From: Fibrobacterota bacterium
GTDB lineage: Bacteria > Fibrobacterota > Chitinivibrionia > Chitinivibrionales > Chitinispirillaceae
Direction of reading: 5' to 3'
Length of the DNA stretch: 64,000 nucleotides
Assembly: GCA_023459055.1 (NCBI GenBank)
Contig: JAEWVR010000003.1
Span: forward strand, 124,001-188,000
Shown: piece after piece, positions 17,401 to 24,707 of the stretch
How positions within the stretch are numbered: position 1 is the stretch's first letter
Layout: each line of letters begins with the position of its first letter
Notes under the pieces: generated by a model
What the model was told of the DNA's origin: nothing
Seen by the model: only the letters and a program-made list of their open reading frames with translations
Database searches by the model: none
Made by a program: the position numbers and the translations under genes

Positions 17401-18247
17401 CACACCATTTACAAACAGAAACAGATCAAAAGCCGGAATTTCCGTTGCCAAACCACGGGTTCTGATTACTGTTTTTCCTGGAACAAACTGCGAATATGAC
17501 ACCGCCCGTGCATTTGAAAAAGCTGGTGCGGTTGCAGATATTTTTATCATGAAAAACCTGACACCATCAGATGTCGGAGAATCTATCAGCGCCATGGTAA
17601 AAAAAGTTGAAAGCAGTCAGATACTCATGATTCCCGGTGGATTCAGTGCTGGTGATGAGCCTGATGGATCCGGTAAGTTCATCGCTGCTTTTTTCAGAAA
17701 TCCGCATATCAGGGATGCTGTCAACAAACTGCTTCTTGAGCGTGATGGTCTTGCGCTCGGTATCTGTAATGGATTCCAGGCATTAATCAAACTGGGGCTG
17801 GTTCCTCACGGCCAGATTCTTGACATGAATTCACAGAGCCCGACTTTGACATTTAATACCATCGGACGTCACATCTCCTGCATGGCATACACAAAGATCT
17901 GCTCAGTAAAGTCTCCATGGTTGTCAAATGTGGAATGCGGCGATATCCATGCAATCGCGGTCTCACATGGAGAAGGCCGCTTTGTGGCATCTCAGGAAGA
18001 AATTCAAAAGCTTATTTCAAATGGTCAGGTCGCAACACAATACGTTGACTGTGAGGGAAATGTTTGCGGTGATATCAGCGGCAACCCAAACGGATCAATG
18101 TATGCAATTGAAGGTATAACCAGCCCGGACGGCCGGGTGCTTGGCAAAATGGGACACTCTGAACGTATTGGTTCCAATGTTGCAAAGAATATTTCCGGAA
18201 ACAAGGATCAGCGGATCTTTGAATCCGGTGTGGCTTATTTCAGATAA
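14474..18247 (+). CDS. purL: Phosphoribosylformylglycinamidine synthase, large fused type
   Basis: The 1257-residue enzyme catalyses the ATP- and glutamine-dependent conversion of FGAR to FGAM in purine synthesis. It is the long single-chain form (E. coli type, near 1300 residues). It has an N-terminal PurS-like domain (VRRIFVEKK), a linker with YWSDHCRHTTF, two AIRS-like synthetase halves (for example KNETHNHPTEIEPFGGAAT and GGKDSMSGTF), and a C-terminal class I glutamine amidotransferase (MIPGGFSAGDEPDGSGK; nucleophile Cys in LGICNGFQ near residue 1097; GHSER near the end). The start at 14474 matches the family N-terminus better than the in-frame ATG at 14399. It ends in a terminator and stands alone, with no other pur gene nearby. 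Confidence 0.95.
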   Translation: MGSVRRIFVEKKKGYDVAAHGLFNDLRENLGIKGLQGVRIIIRYDVEGITDDEYTAVRNTIFAEPPVDVVHDETLPLESHEKLIAIEYLPGQYDQRADSAAQCIQLMTHGNRPSVATAQIISIRGHFADSDIEKIKKYCINPVDSREASLDKPETLGSDSVLPQDVAIISGFTTMQQPDLDTLRSTLGLAMRIEDLTFTQNYFRDTEKRDPSLTEIRMLDTYWSDHCRHTTFLTRINNVEIENGFFSAPIENAYAKYLEGRSYVLGGKAKPVCLMDLATLGMKELRKRGILSDLDESEEINACSIVVPVEIDGHKENWLVMFKNETHNHPTEIEPFGGAATCLGGAIRDPLSGRSYVYQAMRVTGAGDPRCRIEDTLPGKLPQRKITTLAAHGYSSYGNQIGLATGHVAEIYDEGYVAKRMEIGAVIGAAPADNVVREQPVKGDIVVLLGGRTGRDGCGGATGSSKEHTEESINTCSAEVQKGNPPTERKIQRLFRKPEVSRLIKRCNDFGAGGVSVAIGELAAGLDIDLDAVPKKYDGLDGTELAISESQERMAVVIDRTNLREFIDAASVENLETAVVAEVTDTRRLRMKWRGKTIVDISRDFIDTNGAPQDTDVTVTSPDPEYNFFKETVPGKSVASSVKDAWNITLADLNICSQKGLVERFDSTIGTGSVTMPFGGTYQMTPTECMIAKLPVLKGETNCGTIMSYGYNPRLSKWSPFHGALFAVIESVAKVVASGGDHHRIRLTLQEYFERTGTDRKRWGKPFAALLGAYAAQNGLGIAAIGGKDSMSGTFKDMNVPPTLVSFALAPVDVSRTISPEFKKTGSRVILVKVLRDTLEIPDFSQIDKAYTHIHNAIAAGHVLSAHSVKSGGIAEAVTKMCFGNRIGISIDTSLAADSLFTADIGSIILELDSTADIALLFKDIPVQLIGSTIGKYEIITGDTILDLRELQQVWEEPLEKVFPSRTPTYDPVYAITPFTNRNRSKAGISVAKPRVLITVFPGTNCEYDTARAFEKAGAVADIFIMKNLTPSDVGESISAMVKKVESSQILMIPGGFSAGDEPDGSGKFIAAFFRNPHIRDAVNKLLLERDGLALGICNGFQALIKLGLVPHGQILDMNSQSPTLTFNTIGRHISCMAYTKICSVKSPWLSNVECGDIHAIAVSHGEGRFVASQEEIQKLISNGQVATQYVDCEGNVCGDISGNPNGSMYAIEGITSPDGRVLGKMGHSERIGSNVAKNISGNKDQRIFESGVAYFR

Positions 18248-18267
18248 TTAATTATCCTCCAGTTATT

Positions 18268-18298
18268 TCGGGGTCTCATCCACCCCGACCATTTTTTT
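18268..18298 (+). terminator. purL terminator
   Basis: TCGGGGT (18268-18274) pairs with ACCCCGA (18282-18288) across a 7-base loop, followed by CCA and seven T residues. It lies 20 bases after the purL stop. Confidence 0.8.
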
Positions 18299-18301
18299 GT
18301 T

Positions 18302-18329
18302 GCAGAGACGCGCGGTTACGAGTCTCTAC
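18302..18329. repeat. Small REP-like palindrome
   Basis: GCAGAGAC (18302-18309) and GTCTCTAC (18322-18329) are inverted copies with one mismatch. The wording resembles 'GTAGAGACGCG...CGTCTCTAC' palindromes that I recall from many bacterial genomes. Here it is short and imperfect, possibly a decayed copy. Confidence 0.35.
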
Positions 18330-18386
18330 GTTCTCCATTTACCCGAATTATCACCGAATCATTAATCTGTTGCATATCACAGGAAC

Positions 18387-18427
18387 CTAATGTACAATGT
18401 TTAATGCACTGAAGAGTTGTACATTAG
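18387..18427. promoter_or_regulatory. Perfect 11-bp inverted repeat upstream of STAS gene
   Basis: CTAATGTACAA (18387-18397) and its exact complement TTGTACATTAG (18417-18427) flank a 19-base spacer. The right arm ends 29 bases before the ATG at 18457 and 20 before the GGAG, so it could be an operator or a leader hairpin. Confidence 0.5.
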
Positions 18428-18456
18428 TAAGGATGGTAAAAATCGTTGGAGAAATT

Positions 18457-18783
18457 ATGAAAATCGAGACCTACACCAAAGGCGTGTATCAGGTACTTAA
18501 AGTCGGTGGTCAGCAGCATATAAGCGATCTTTCTGAGTTAAAAGATCTTATTGTGGGCTATCTCCAGCGTGGTATCATTAACATCGCGGTCAACTTCTGT
18601 GATGCATCCTATATTTATAGCGGCGCAATTACAGTACTGATCGATTGTTTTAAAAAGGTTAAGCTAAAAGGCGGGCAACTCTGCATTCTTGAACCCGACC
18701 CCGGGTTGTTTGACATTCTGGAAATGCTCAATATCACACGCGTTATTCCTGTTTATAACGATGAAGAGGCGCTTCCTCAGTAA
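18457..18783 (+). CDS. STAS-domain protein (anti-sigma-antagonist-like)
   Basis: The 108-residue protein is a single STAS domain, the fold of SpoIIAA-type anti-anti-sigma factors. TTGGAG shortly before the ATG at 18457 fixes the start; the frame is open upstream but without a site. The usual phosphorylation motif DSSG appears here as YSGA (Tyr54-Ala57, in SYIYSGAITVLI), so the position that is normally the phosphorylated Ser is Gly. It may be unregulated by phosphorylation, or a scaffold in a stressosome-like or chemotaxis-like complex. No kinase or sigma factor is adjacent. Confidence 0.82.
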   Translation: MKIETYTKGVYQVLKVGGQQHISDLSELKDLIVGYLQRGIINIAVNFCDASYIYSGAITVLIDCFKKVKLKGGQLCILEPDPGLFDILEMLNITRVIPVYNDEEALPQ

Positions 18784-19027
18784 AAGTTTGTCATGCCTTG
18801 TCACTCTGCACTTGCATCTATCAACTCCTGATCTCCATCGCTTTTGTCCTGTTACCTGCAATATTTTTATCGTGCCGGCCAACAGTTGACCGTACGGCTT
18901 TGCACATGTCAACTTTGGCCTGCCAAGCGTCTGTTTCCGGTTGGTTTTTTTAATCTTCGGTTTTCCTTTTTTTGGACATCCGCTATTCAGCAACCGGATA
19001 GAACGGCAGGTTGTGGTTAATTCGTCT

Positions 19028-20239
19028 TTAAAATTCCCTTTTCAGACTATCAAGCTCCCATTTGTAAAGTGTCATTCCATCACTTACTACAAAACTTAGT
19101 GGTTTGGTTATCCATGCCGTTGATGACGGTTGAGCATGTTCGCGCATGACTTTGCCCAATATTTTGGGTTTTCCCAAAGGCATTTCTCTATCAACGTCAA
19201 CGGGCATTGCTACAAAGGTGGGATTTGCAATACTTTGCAATACCATTTCAGAATTATCCCTGAATACCAGCCATTTACCGTCTGGGGAAAATTCAAAGTG
19301 TGAACAATCCAGACCCTTTAAATCACGCCATCCGGAAAACATGGAAATTTCCTGACCTAACAGTTCAACAAATCGTTTTTCAGGGTCGTTATTTTGCCAG
19401 CAGGCAAGGTGAATCCAGTAGTCACCCCTATATTCTTGTGGTACCTCAACAAGAATTGCAAATGGACCTGTTGGGTGGAGAACGAGCTGTTCAAGACATC
19501 TAAACTCTTTTAAGCTGTTAAACAAATCACAAAATGGATGATGCACTTGTTGAAACTTTTCGTTATAGGCGACTATTCTGATTCCGTCATTTCGATAAAC
19601 AAATAGCGTCCTGTTTTGAATGGCCCAAGGTTCAACGTAACCAATCTCATGCGCCCCAGCCTTCATTTCCGATAAGGTTTTAAACGTCACGTCAGAATGA
19701 AATTCCAGCAATTGAAGATGGCGAATGCCTTTCAGCCCATTACCTTCCTCAAGTTTCTGAAAGACGAATTGAAGTTTACTCTCATCAAAGGTCTGTACGC
19801 CGGTATAATATTCATCCCCGGTCATTTGCGGCATATAACGAATGCCCTTTTTCTCCTTGAAATCAAAGAGCAGAAACCCTCTGGTCTGTGTATATCCTAT
19901 CCATGGCCCATTGAACATGCGGGGATAAAATTTATCTCCAATACCAACTCCGTCAACAAAATTGCGCTTCACCTCATCATATTCTATCTGGTCGTCTTTA
20001 AACTTCAGAAGCGTTATCGCGTTATTCAGGCTGTTCGTACCGATGGCATTTTCGATGGGGACAGAAAAAATGTTCGTCATATCATCCTTGAGACCAACCA
20101 TAACCGGCCAGAGGTCAGGATCTTTGCCATATTGAAGTTTATACTGGGCTTTCATTTCATTTATTTCCTTTTTCGACAGGGTATTTACGTAACAACCTGA
20201 AAGCATGACGGCTAATAGGATTGGTATGATAATTCGCAT
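19028..20239 (-). CDS. Lipoprotein of unknown function
   Basis: The 403-residue product begins with a lipoprotein signal (MRIIIPILLAVMLSGC, Cys16). The rest is beta-rich with repeated aromatic and Asp/Gly turns (for example FEFSPDGKWLVFRD, LSFVVSDGMTLYKWEL), which suggests a beta-propeller-like fold; I recognise no named family. It follows the amidohydrolase gene with only three bases between stop and start, so the two form an operon and probably a functional pair. The mature protein should be anchored in an envelope membrane. The function is unknown. Confidence 0.75.
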   Translation of the reverse strand: MRIIIPILLAVMLSGCYVNTLSKKEINEMKAQYKLQYGKDPDLWPVMVGLKDDMTNIFSVPIENAIGTNSLNNAITLLKFKDDQIEYDEVKRNFVDGVGIGDKFYPRMFNGPWIGYTQTRGFLLFDFKEKKGIRYMPQMTGDEYYTGVQTFDESKLQFVFQKLEEGNGLKGIRHLQLLEFHSDVTFKTLSEMKAGAHEIGYVEPWAIQNRTLFVYRNDGIRIVAYNEKFQQVHHPFCDLFNSLKEFRCLEQLVLHPTGPFAILVEVPQEYRGDYWIHLACWQNNDPEKRFVELLGQEISMFSGWRDLKGLDCSHFEFSPDGKWLVFRDNSEMVLQSIANPTFVAMPVDVDREMPLGKPKILGKVMREHAQPSSTAWITKPLSFVVSDGMTLYKWELDSLKREF

Positions 20240-20242
20240 GGA

Positions 20243-21916
20243 TCATACCCCCTTTGCCTTTTTTCGTTCCTCAACATGCTTGTCGTATTGTTTTTCAAGG
20301 CGTTTGAAAAATGCTAAATTTTCCTGTAATTTTGTCCGCTTGCATTTGGCTGCATCAAGTGCTGCCGCAATATTTTCCAGTTTGTTGACACCAGTTTGCG
20401 GGTCTTTTTCAAAGATACCATAAAAAGTAAATGGATTCAGGAACGTACAGTTCACCCACAGCTTTTCACCGTCAGGAATTTCCATGAACGCTTCCCATGC
20501 ATCTTCACAAAAACTCTTATAGCTCTTACCACCCAATGCTACGAGGGTCATATACCAGTCGGTGCCGAAAAGAAGTTTCTCCCTGATGCAAGAATACCGA
20601 ACGCTGGTTAGTAGTTCCTGAAGATGTTCCTTGCAATCGTCCATATCCCAACAGGAGAAGTCTGTATAAACATTCACATATTCTTCGGTAAGCGCAAGAA
20701 TTTCAGTTACCCATGAGCTTTTCAACCCTTTCTTGAATTCATCCCCTCCGAAATGTGCCAGGCAGAGTTTCAGTTTCGGATATTTTTCAAGAACCTTTCG
20801 CCACGCTTTGGGATGGACATAGTTGTCGTAGAAATGCCTAATAGCCATTTCCTCATTGTCGAGGGAAACCGTTGTTGCGTCAGCAGGTGCATTTGAATTC
20901 TGAACTGAATAGTGCGGTTGGTTCTGATAATTCGAACGTCCCGAATCGTGCTCCATGAAAAACTTCAATTCATGGGTTGTCATTCCACCGGGCGAGCAAT
21001 GCGCCATAATGGGAATACCTTCCCGCTCGCATCGGGCGTAGAAGCAATCTCCTTCGAGTGCCTTGTCATGAAGATAGGGCAAACGTGGATCAAGCGGCTG
21101 ACTCCCAAGAGGATTGTACATCTTGAAACCGGGAAAAACACCCTGGTTCTTCACCGTAGCGATTTGCGAAAACGGGTAATCCCAAGGGCCGGTGAACTTT
21201 TTATCATCGAAAGTCATTTTTTTCGATTTGTTCCATCGTTGAGGCGCATAGAAATACATCGGGAGAATTTTTAGTGGATTAACCTTTGCTGCCTCTATTG
21301 TTTCGCGTAACTGCTTTCGCCACATTGCAAAGGTTAACTGATTTTCTCCCGGCAGCAGTATTTTTTTGCCTTTGTTCTCATCGACTACCCCTGATTGGCG
21401 CTCATAATAATACCAGACCGGCTCATCATCATGATAAATAGTCTGGCCGTAAAGTCCGGCAATATGAGCATATTCCATATCCATCATCAGAATGATAAGG
21501 AAAGAATAAAAATCCCTGATTTTAGATTCAGCCTGTTGGGAACCATACAGTTTTGATTTGCCGATCAGTGTATCAGCTGCAAACGCATTCTCATTATCGT
21601 GCACAGCCCTGTTGCCTATGTCAAATGACGACATCACTTGAACAGGTCCGGCCTCGCCTTTTAACATTTTAAACACGGTACCAAATAAGCCTTTTGTAGA
21701 GTCGTCATCAATTTGTTTTCTTGTTTTGCCACGAATCAGCCATGATTTGTCCCAAAGCAATGGCAGAGGGGCGCATGCCCCATTTTCCATGTGTGCGTGT
21801 CCGTCCATAATGCAGGATGGAGTTGGAATGTTGATGATCAGGGATATTCCGGATTTTGTTTGAATGCTTCTTCCTGGCCGTGCGATAATCGTTTCGTTAG
21901 GCATTTCGTAAGGCAT
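20243..21916 (-). CDS. Amidohydrolase-family metal-dependent hydrolase
   Basis: The 557-residue protein carries the metal-ligand pattern of amidohydrolase-2 TIM barrels: HxH in DGHAHMENG near residue 40, a His in IPIMAHCSPGG, a His in LCLAHFGGDE and an Asp in LLFGTDWYMT. The family includes decarboxylases and hydrolases of cyclic and aromatic substrates; the substrate here cannot be told. At 557 residues it is much longer than most members (about 300), with insertions between the barrel strands. GGAG about 11 bases ahead supports the start. It is paired with the downstream lipoprotein gene. Having no signal peptide, it is probably cytosolic. Confidence 0.78.
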   Translation of the reverse strand: MPYEMPNETIIARPGRSIQTKSGISLIINIPTPSCIMDGHAHMENGACAPLPLLWDKSWLIRGKTRKQIDDDSTKGLFGTVFKMLKGEAGPVQVMSSFDIGNRAVHDNENAFAADTLIGKSKLYGSQQAESKIRDFYSFLIILMMDMEYAHIAGLYGQTIYHDDEPVWYYYERQSGVVDENKGKKILLPGENQLTFAMWRKQLRETIEAAKVNPLKILPMYFYAPQRWNKSKKMTFDDKKFTGPWDYPFSQIATVKNQGVFPGFKMYNPLGSQPLDPRLPYLHDKALEGDCFYARCEREGIPIMAHCSPGGMTTHELKFFMEHDSGRSNYQNQPHYSVQNSNAPADATTVSLDNEEMAIRHFYDNYVHPKAWRKVLEKYPKLKLCLAHFGGDEFKKGLKSSWVTEILALTEEYVNVYTDFSCWDMDDCKEHLQELLTSVRYSCIREKLLFGTDWYMTLVALGGKSYKSFCEDAWEAFMEIPDGEKLWVNCTFLNPFTFYGIFEKDPQTGVNKLENIAAALDAAKCKRTKLQENLAFFKRLEKQYDKHVEERKKAKGV

Positions 21917-21983
21917 ACAATCGGATGCTCCATTTCTTCAATACTTACATGTCAATTTCAATTTTCTTTTACAGTCTTTTAGG

Positions 21984-22000
21984 CCGCACACGATGTGCGG
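21984..22000. repeat. Short strong hairpin CCGCACA/TGTGCGG
   Basis: CCGCACA (21984-21990) and TGTGCGG (21994-22000) flank CGA, followed by TTTGTCTT on the plus strand. No plus-strand gene ends here, so a terminator role is doubtful; it sits between two minus-strand genes and could form in the leader of the amidohydrolase transcript. Confidence 0.35.
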
Positions 22001-22172
22001 TTTGTCTTGCGGGTGCCGGTCTTTCTCTGTTTTTTCTCAAGAAACCCAACCGGAAATTGCGTCTCTTTATAAAACACGACATTACCGTTTCATTCAGCCA
22101 GAATATAGTAATATGTAAAAACCGGTAATGTAAAAATAAACAAATCGATATCGGCCGTCAATATACGACTAC

Positions 22173-24422
22173 TTAAGGAACCACACGGATCATCGGTACG
22201 CCTGACCCGGATGGCTTTACAAATGGGTTGTAAATATCCGGATACCCTGCATCACCATTGCCTGTATCATTTGGTCCCTTTTCAGCAATCACCGGAATCC
22301 AGATCGTTGTACCGGGCATGAGTGCATTTAAATCGAGATGCTTGTTGTATTTTTTAAACAACCATAGCGGCAGAGCATTTTCATTATCAGACTGATTGCA
22401 GATATCCCAGAGCGATTCCCCTTTTTTAACGAATCTCGATTTTACATCTGCGACTTTATACTGGGAATAAAAGTCCTCCTCAATTGCCATATGATACTGT
22501 AAACGTGTTTCTATAAACTTGTCAACCATATCCTTTTGTTCAATCGGCAGTTGCAGTTTTTTATTCAGCCTGATATCTGAACCCCGCCCCATATTATTAA
22601 GTTTTCTTATTTTCCAGGTTGCAATACCAAGCCACTCTGCATAATGCCCTATTGTCTCGTCAACAGAAACAACAATTTCAGCACTGTTGCCAACAGGTGA
22701 CATTGTCAAGTCCAGATTGTAAATGCTGACATCGAAATTAACCTGCGCCTGAGGACGTGTTGTTTTATCCACTCTATCCTCTGTAGCAGCAGCAAGTGCA
22801 ATATCTTTCAGTGAATCAGCCACTACTTCAGTGATCACTGGTGCCGTGTCCACTTTATCTACAGGTAAAACTTCAGGTTCTGTCCTGACAAAACCGGCAT
22901 CGGTCTTTTTCTCCTTTTTTTTATCGGTCATCGCCACGACCGTTTTTTTCTCGTCCAGCGGTAATTTTGATTCAAGTTCATTCTTCGCAATCTCCAGAAG
23001 AGCGTCAGCGTTTTCGACTGCTACGACAAGAGTGTCTTTATCATCAGACACTACCCCGCGGTCCGCTTGCTTGATTGGTTGCGGCAACACTACTGATGCC
23101 ACTGTTTCAACTGGTTTACTTACAGGAACTCTTAATAATTGCCCAACAACAATCTTACTTTTTCTGCCAAGATTATTTTCACTGGCAAGATCCTGAACAG
23201 AAATACCAAGACGTGTCGCGATTGATATCAGATTATCACCTTTATTAACTTTGTAGTATTTGGGCTTGTCAGCCACTTTACTTTTAAGTGAATCCGGTAT
23301 TGATGCCATCAAGGCAAGTGCGTCACGTGACGCAAGTGTAGCCGGAATATGAATCGTCAAACCTGCAGCCAGTTTTGCATGCTGTTGAAATGTCGCAGCA
23401 CGAATCGCGGGATTCAGCTCAATCAACTGTTCCGTTGATAAACCGAGATATTTACAGAGTACATCCGGGCGAATATGATGTGTCAGGGTAATATCATTAA
23501 ATTCGAGTCGGGGGTGAAGCGTAACATTTGGAAAATAGCTCTTATAATCCATTGCAATCTCACTTGCGGCAAGAAAACAGCTGTAAAAGTTAGATGATGC
23601 AAACTTAAATGATCTACTTTCGTAGTTTTGGATTATGTAGGCAAGATCACGTGAGCCGGTTGAATTTACCGCACGTTTCATACCGTTAACACCGTGATTA
23701 TATGACGTTATCGCAATAGGCCAGGCTTTGAGTTCGTTATAAGCACTTGACAAATAACGGGCAGCACCACGTGTTGCAATAACCGGATCACGACGTTCAT
23801 CAATAGCATAAGTGATTTTCATACCAAAGAGTTTCCCGGTTCCGCGCATGAACTGCCAAAGCCCGGCTGCGCCGACTTTTGAATATGCTGCCGTATTAAA
23901 GGATGATTCCACATGCGGTAAATATGCAAGACGTTCCGGTACACCATACTCTTTTAAAATTGATCTGATTGTGTCAAGATACATGCCGGAACGGATCAGA
24001 CCTTCCCGAAACCGCTCAGCCTGTCCCTGCTGATAACGTATACGTTCGGCTGCAGTTTTAAGTTCGTCTATGGTTGCCATTTTCTTAAACTTTTCTGCAA
24101 TACTTTTCTGCTCATCATTCCACTTGTTTTCATCTGTTTTATTCATATCGTTAACCAGTGCGATAATCCGTTCTTTTTCTTTACGTATTGTCGCCACGGA
24201 ACCATCATTAAGTATCTCTGAATAGACAATCGACATATAATCGCGGTCGTGAATCACACCATCGTTGAGTGAATATTTAGTATAAATTTTCTTCCAGAAC
24301 TCAACCCGATCCTTTAAAATATCCGGTGTTGGAAACGGATCATCCGAAGCAGTTGTAGAAAACGAAACGGCAACCAAAGCCGCTAAACATAAAAAAGGTT
24401 TTCTAATAGAGAGGTATATCAT
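22173..24422 (-). CDS. mltD: Membrane-bound lytic murein transglycosylase D-like protein with LysM
   Basis: The 749-residue protein has a signal peptide (to about TTAS), a lytic transglycosylase SLT domain (about 150-290; catalytic Glu in LPHVESSFN, then GAAGLWQFM and TSYNHGVNG), and LysM modules: one clear at about 385-430 (YKVNKGDNLISIATRLG), a degenerate one near 595-640 (HYAEWLGIATWKI), and one at about 665-715 (FVKKGESLWDI). A Lys/Asp/Val-rich linker of about 150 residues separates the first two. It should cleave peptidoglycan glycan strands in the periplasm. It is longer than E. coli MltD (about 450) because of the linker and C-terminal modules. There is no strong ribosome binding site at 24422. 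It stands alone. Confidence 0.9.
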   Translation of the reverse strand: MIYLSIRKPFLCLAALVAVSFSTTASDDPFPTPDILKDRVEFWKKIYTKYSLNDGVIHDRDYMSIVYSEILNDGSVATIRKEKERIIALVNDMNKTDENKWNDEQKSIAEKFKKMATIDELKTAAERIRYQQGQAERFREGLIRSGMYLDTIRSILKEYGVPERLAYLPHVESSFNTAAYSKVGAAGLWQFMRGTGKLFGMKITYAIDERRDPVIATRGAARYLSSAYNELKAWPIAITSYNHGVNGMKRAVNSTGSRDLAYIIQNYESRSFKFASSNFYSCFLAASEIAMDYKSYFPNVTLHPRLEFNDITLTHHIRPDVLCKYLGLSTEQLIELNPAIRAATFQQHAKLAAGLTIHIPATLASRDALALMASIPDSLKSKVADKPKYYKVNKGDNLISIATRLGISVQDLASENNLGRKSKIVVGQLLRVPVSKPVETVASVVLPQPIKQADRGVVSDDKDTLVVAVENADALLEIAKNELESKLPLDEKKTVVAMTDKKKEKKTDAGFVRTEPEVLPVDKVDTAPVITEVVADSLKDIALAAATEDRVDKTTRPQAQVNFDVSIYNLDLTMSPVGNSAEIVVSVDETIGHYAEWLGIATWKIRKLNNMGRGSDIRLNKKLQLPIEQKDMVDKFIETRLQYHMAIEEDFYSQYKVADVKSRFVKKGESLWDICNQSDNENALPLWLFKKYNKHLDLNALMPGTTIWIPVIAEKGPNDTGNGDAGYPDIYNPFVKPSGSGVPMIRVVP

Positions 24423-24620
24423 AAGTTGTTGAGTCCTTTAAAGATTCAATACATAGTTACTGGCAATGTAATTATAATTTTCCGGTCAACAAAAGGCAAG
24501 TGAAGTTCGGGATTCGTGCGTAGCAATTCGCAAATAGCGATTTGGTATTCGGGAACACAAGAAGCGGTGACTTCTTTTTTCCACCTCAGGGCTACACTTG
24601 CGCGGAAATTTTGTTTTTCG

Positions 24621-24635
24621 TTACCATATTGGTAA
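24621..24635. promoter_or_regulatory. Palindrome TTACCATATTGGTAA
   Basis: A 15-base palindrome (TTACCA-TAT-TGGTAA) lies in the spacer between the kinase stop at 24708 and mltD start at 24422, about 200 bases upstream of mltD. It has the form of an operator, but no regulator can be assigned. Confidence 0.3.
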
Positions 24636-24673
24636 TAACTGTGGTCGACTTTTGATGTATTACATATAAACCA

Positions 24674-24696
24674 GGGATAGCCACAAGGGCTATCCC
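24674..24696. repeat. REP-like palindrome after kinase gene
   Basis: GGGATAGCC (24674-24682) pairs exactly with GGCTATCCC (24688-24696) across a 5-base loop. On the minus strand it follows the kinase stop by 11 bases without a T-run. The sequence resembles the short 'GTAGGGGC..CCTTGTGG..GCCCCT' palindromes I recall as interspersed repeats in many bacteria. It may double as an mRNA 3' stabilising structure. Confidence 0.5.
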
Positions 24697-24707
24697 TACG
24701 GTACGGG

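Noticed and set aside
18664..18993. Minus-strand frame over the STAS gene end
   Set aside because: Antisense to a well-supported STAS gene; lysine-rich start with no homologous look.
19697..20200. 167-codon plus-strand frame
   Set aside because: Entirely antisense to the lipoprotein gene, whose signal peptide and lipobox are clear.
22831..23196. 121-codon Ser/Thr-rich plus-strand frame
   Set aside because: Antisense to the Lys/Asp/Val-rich linker of MltD, which creates Ser/Thr codons on the other strand.
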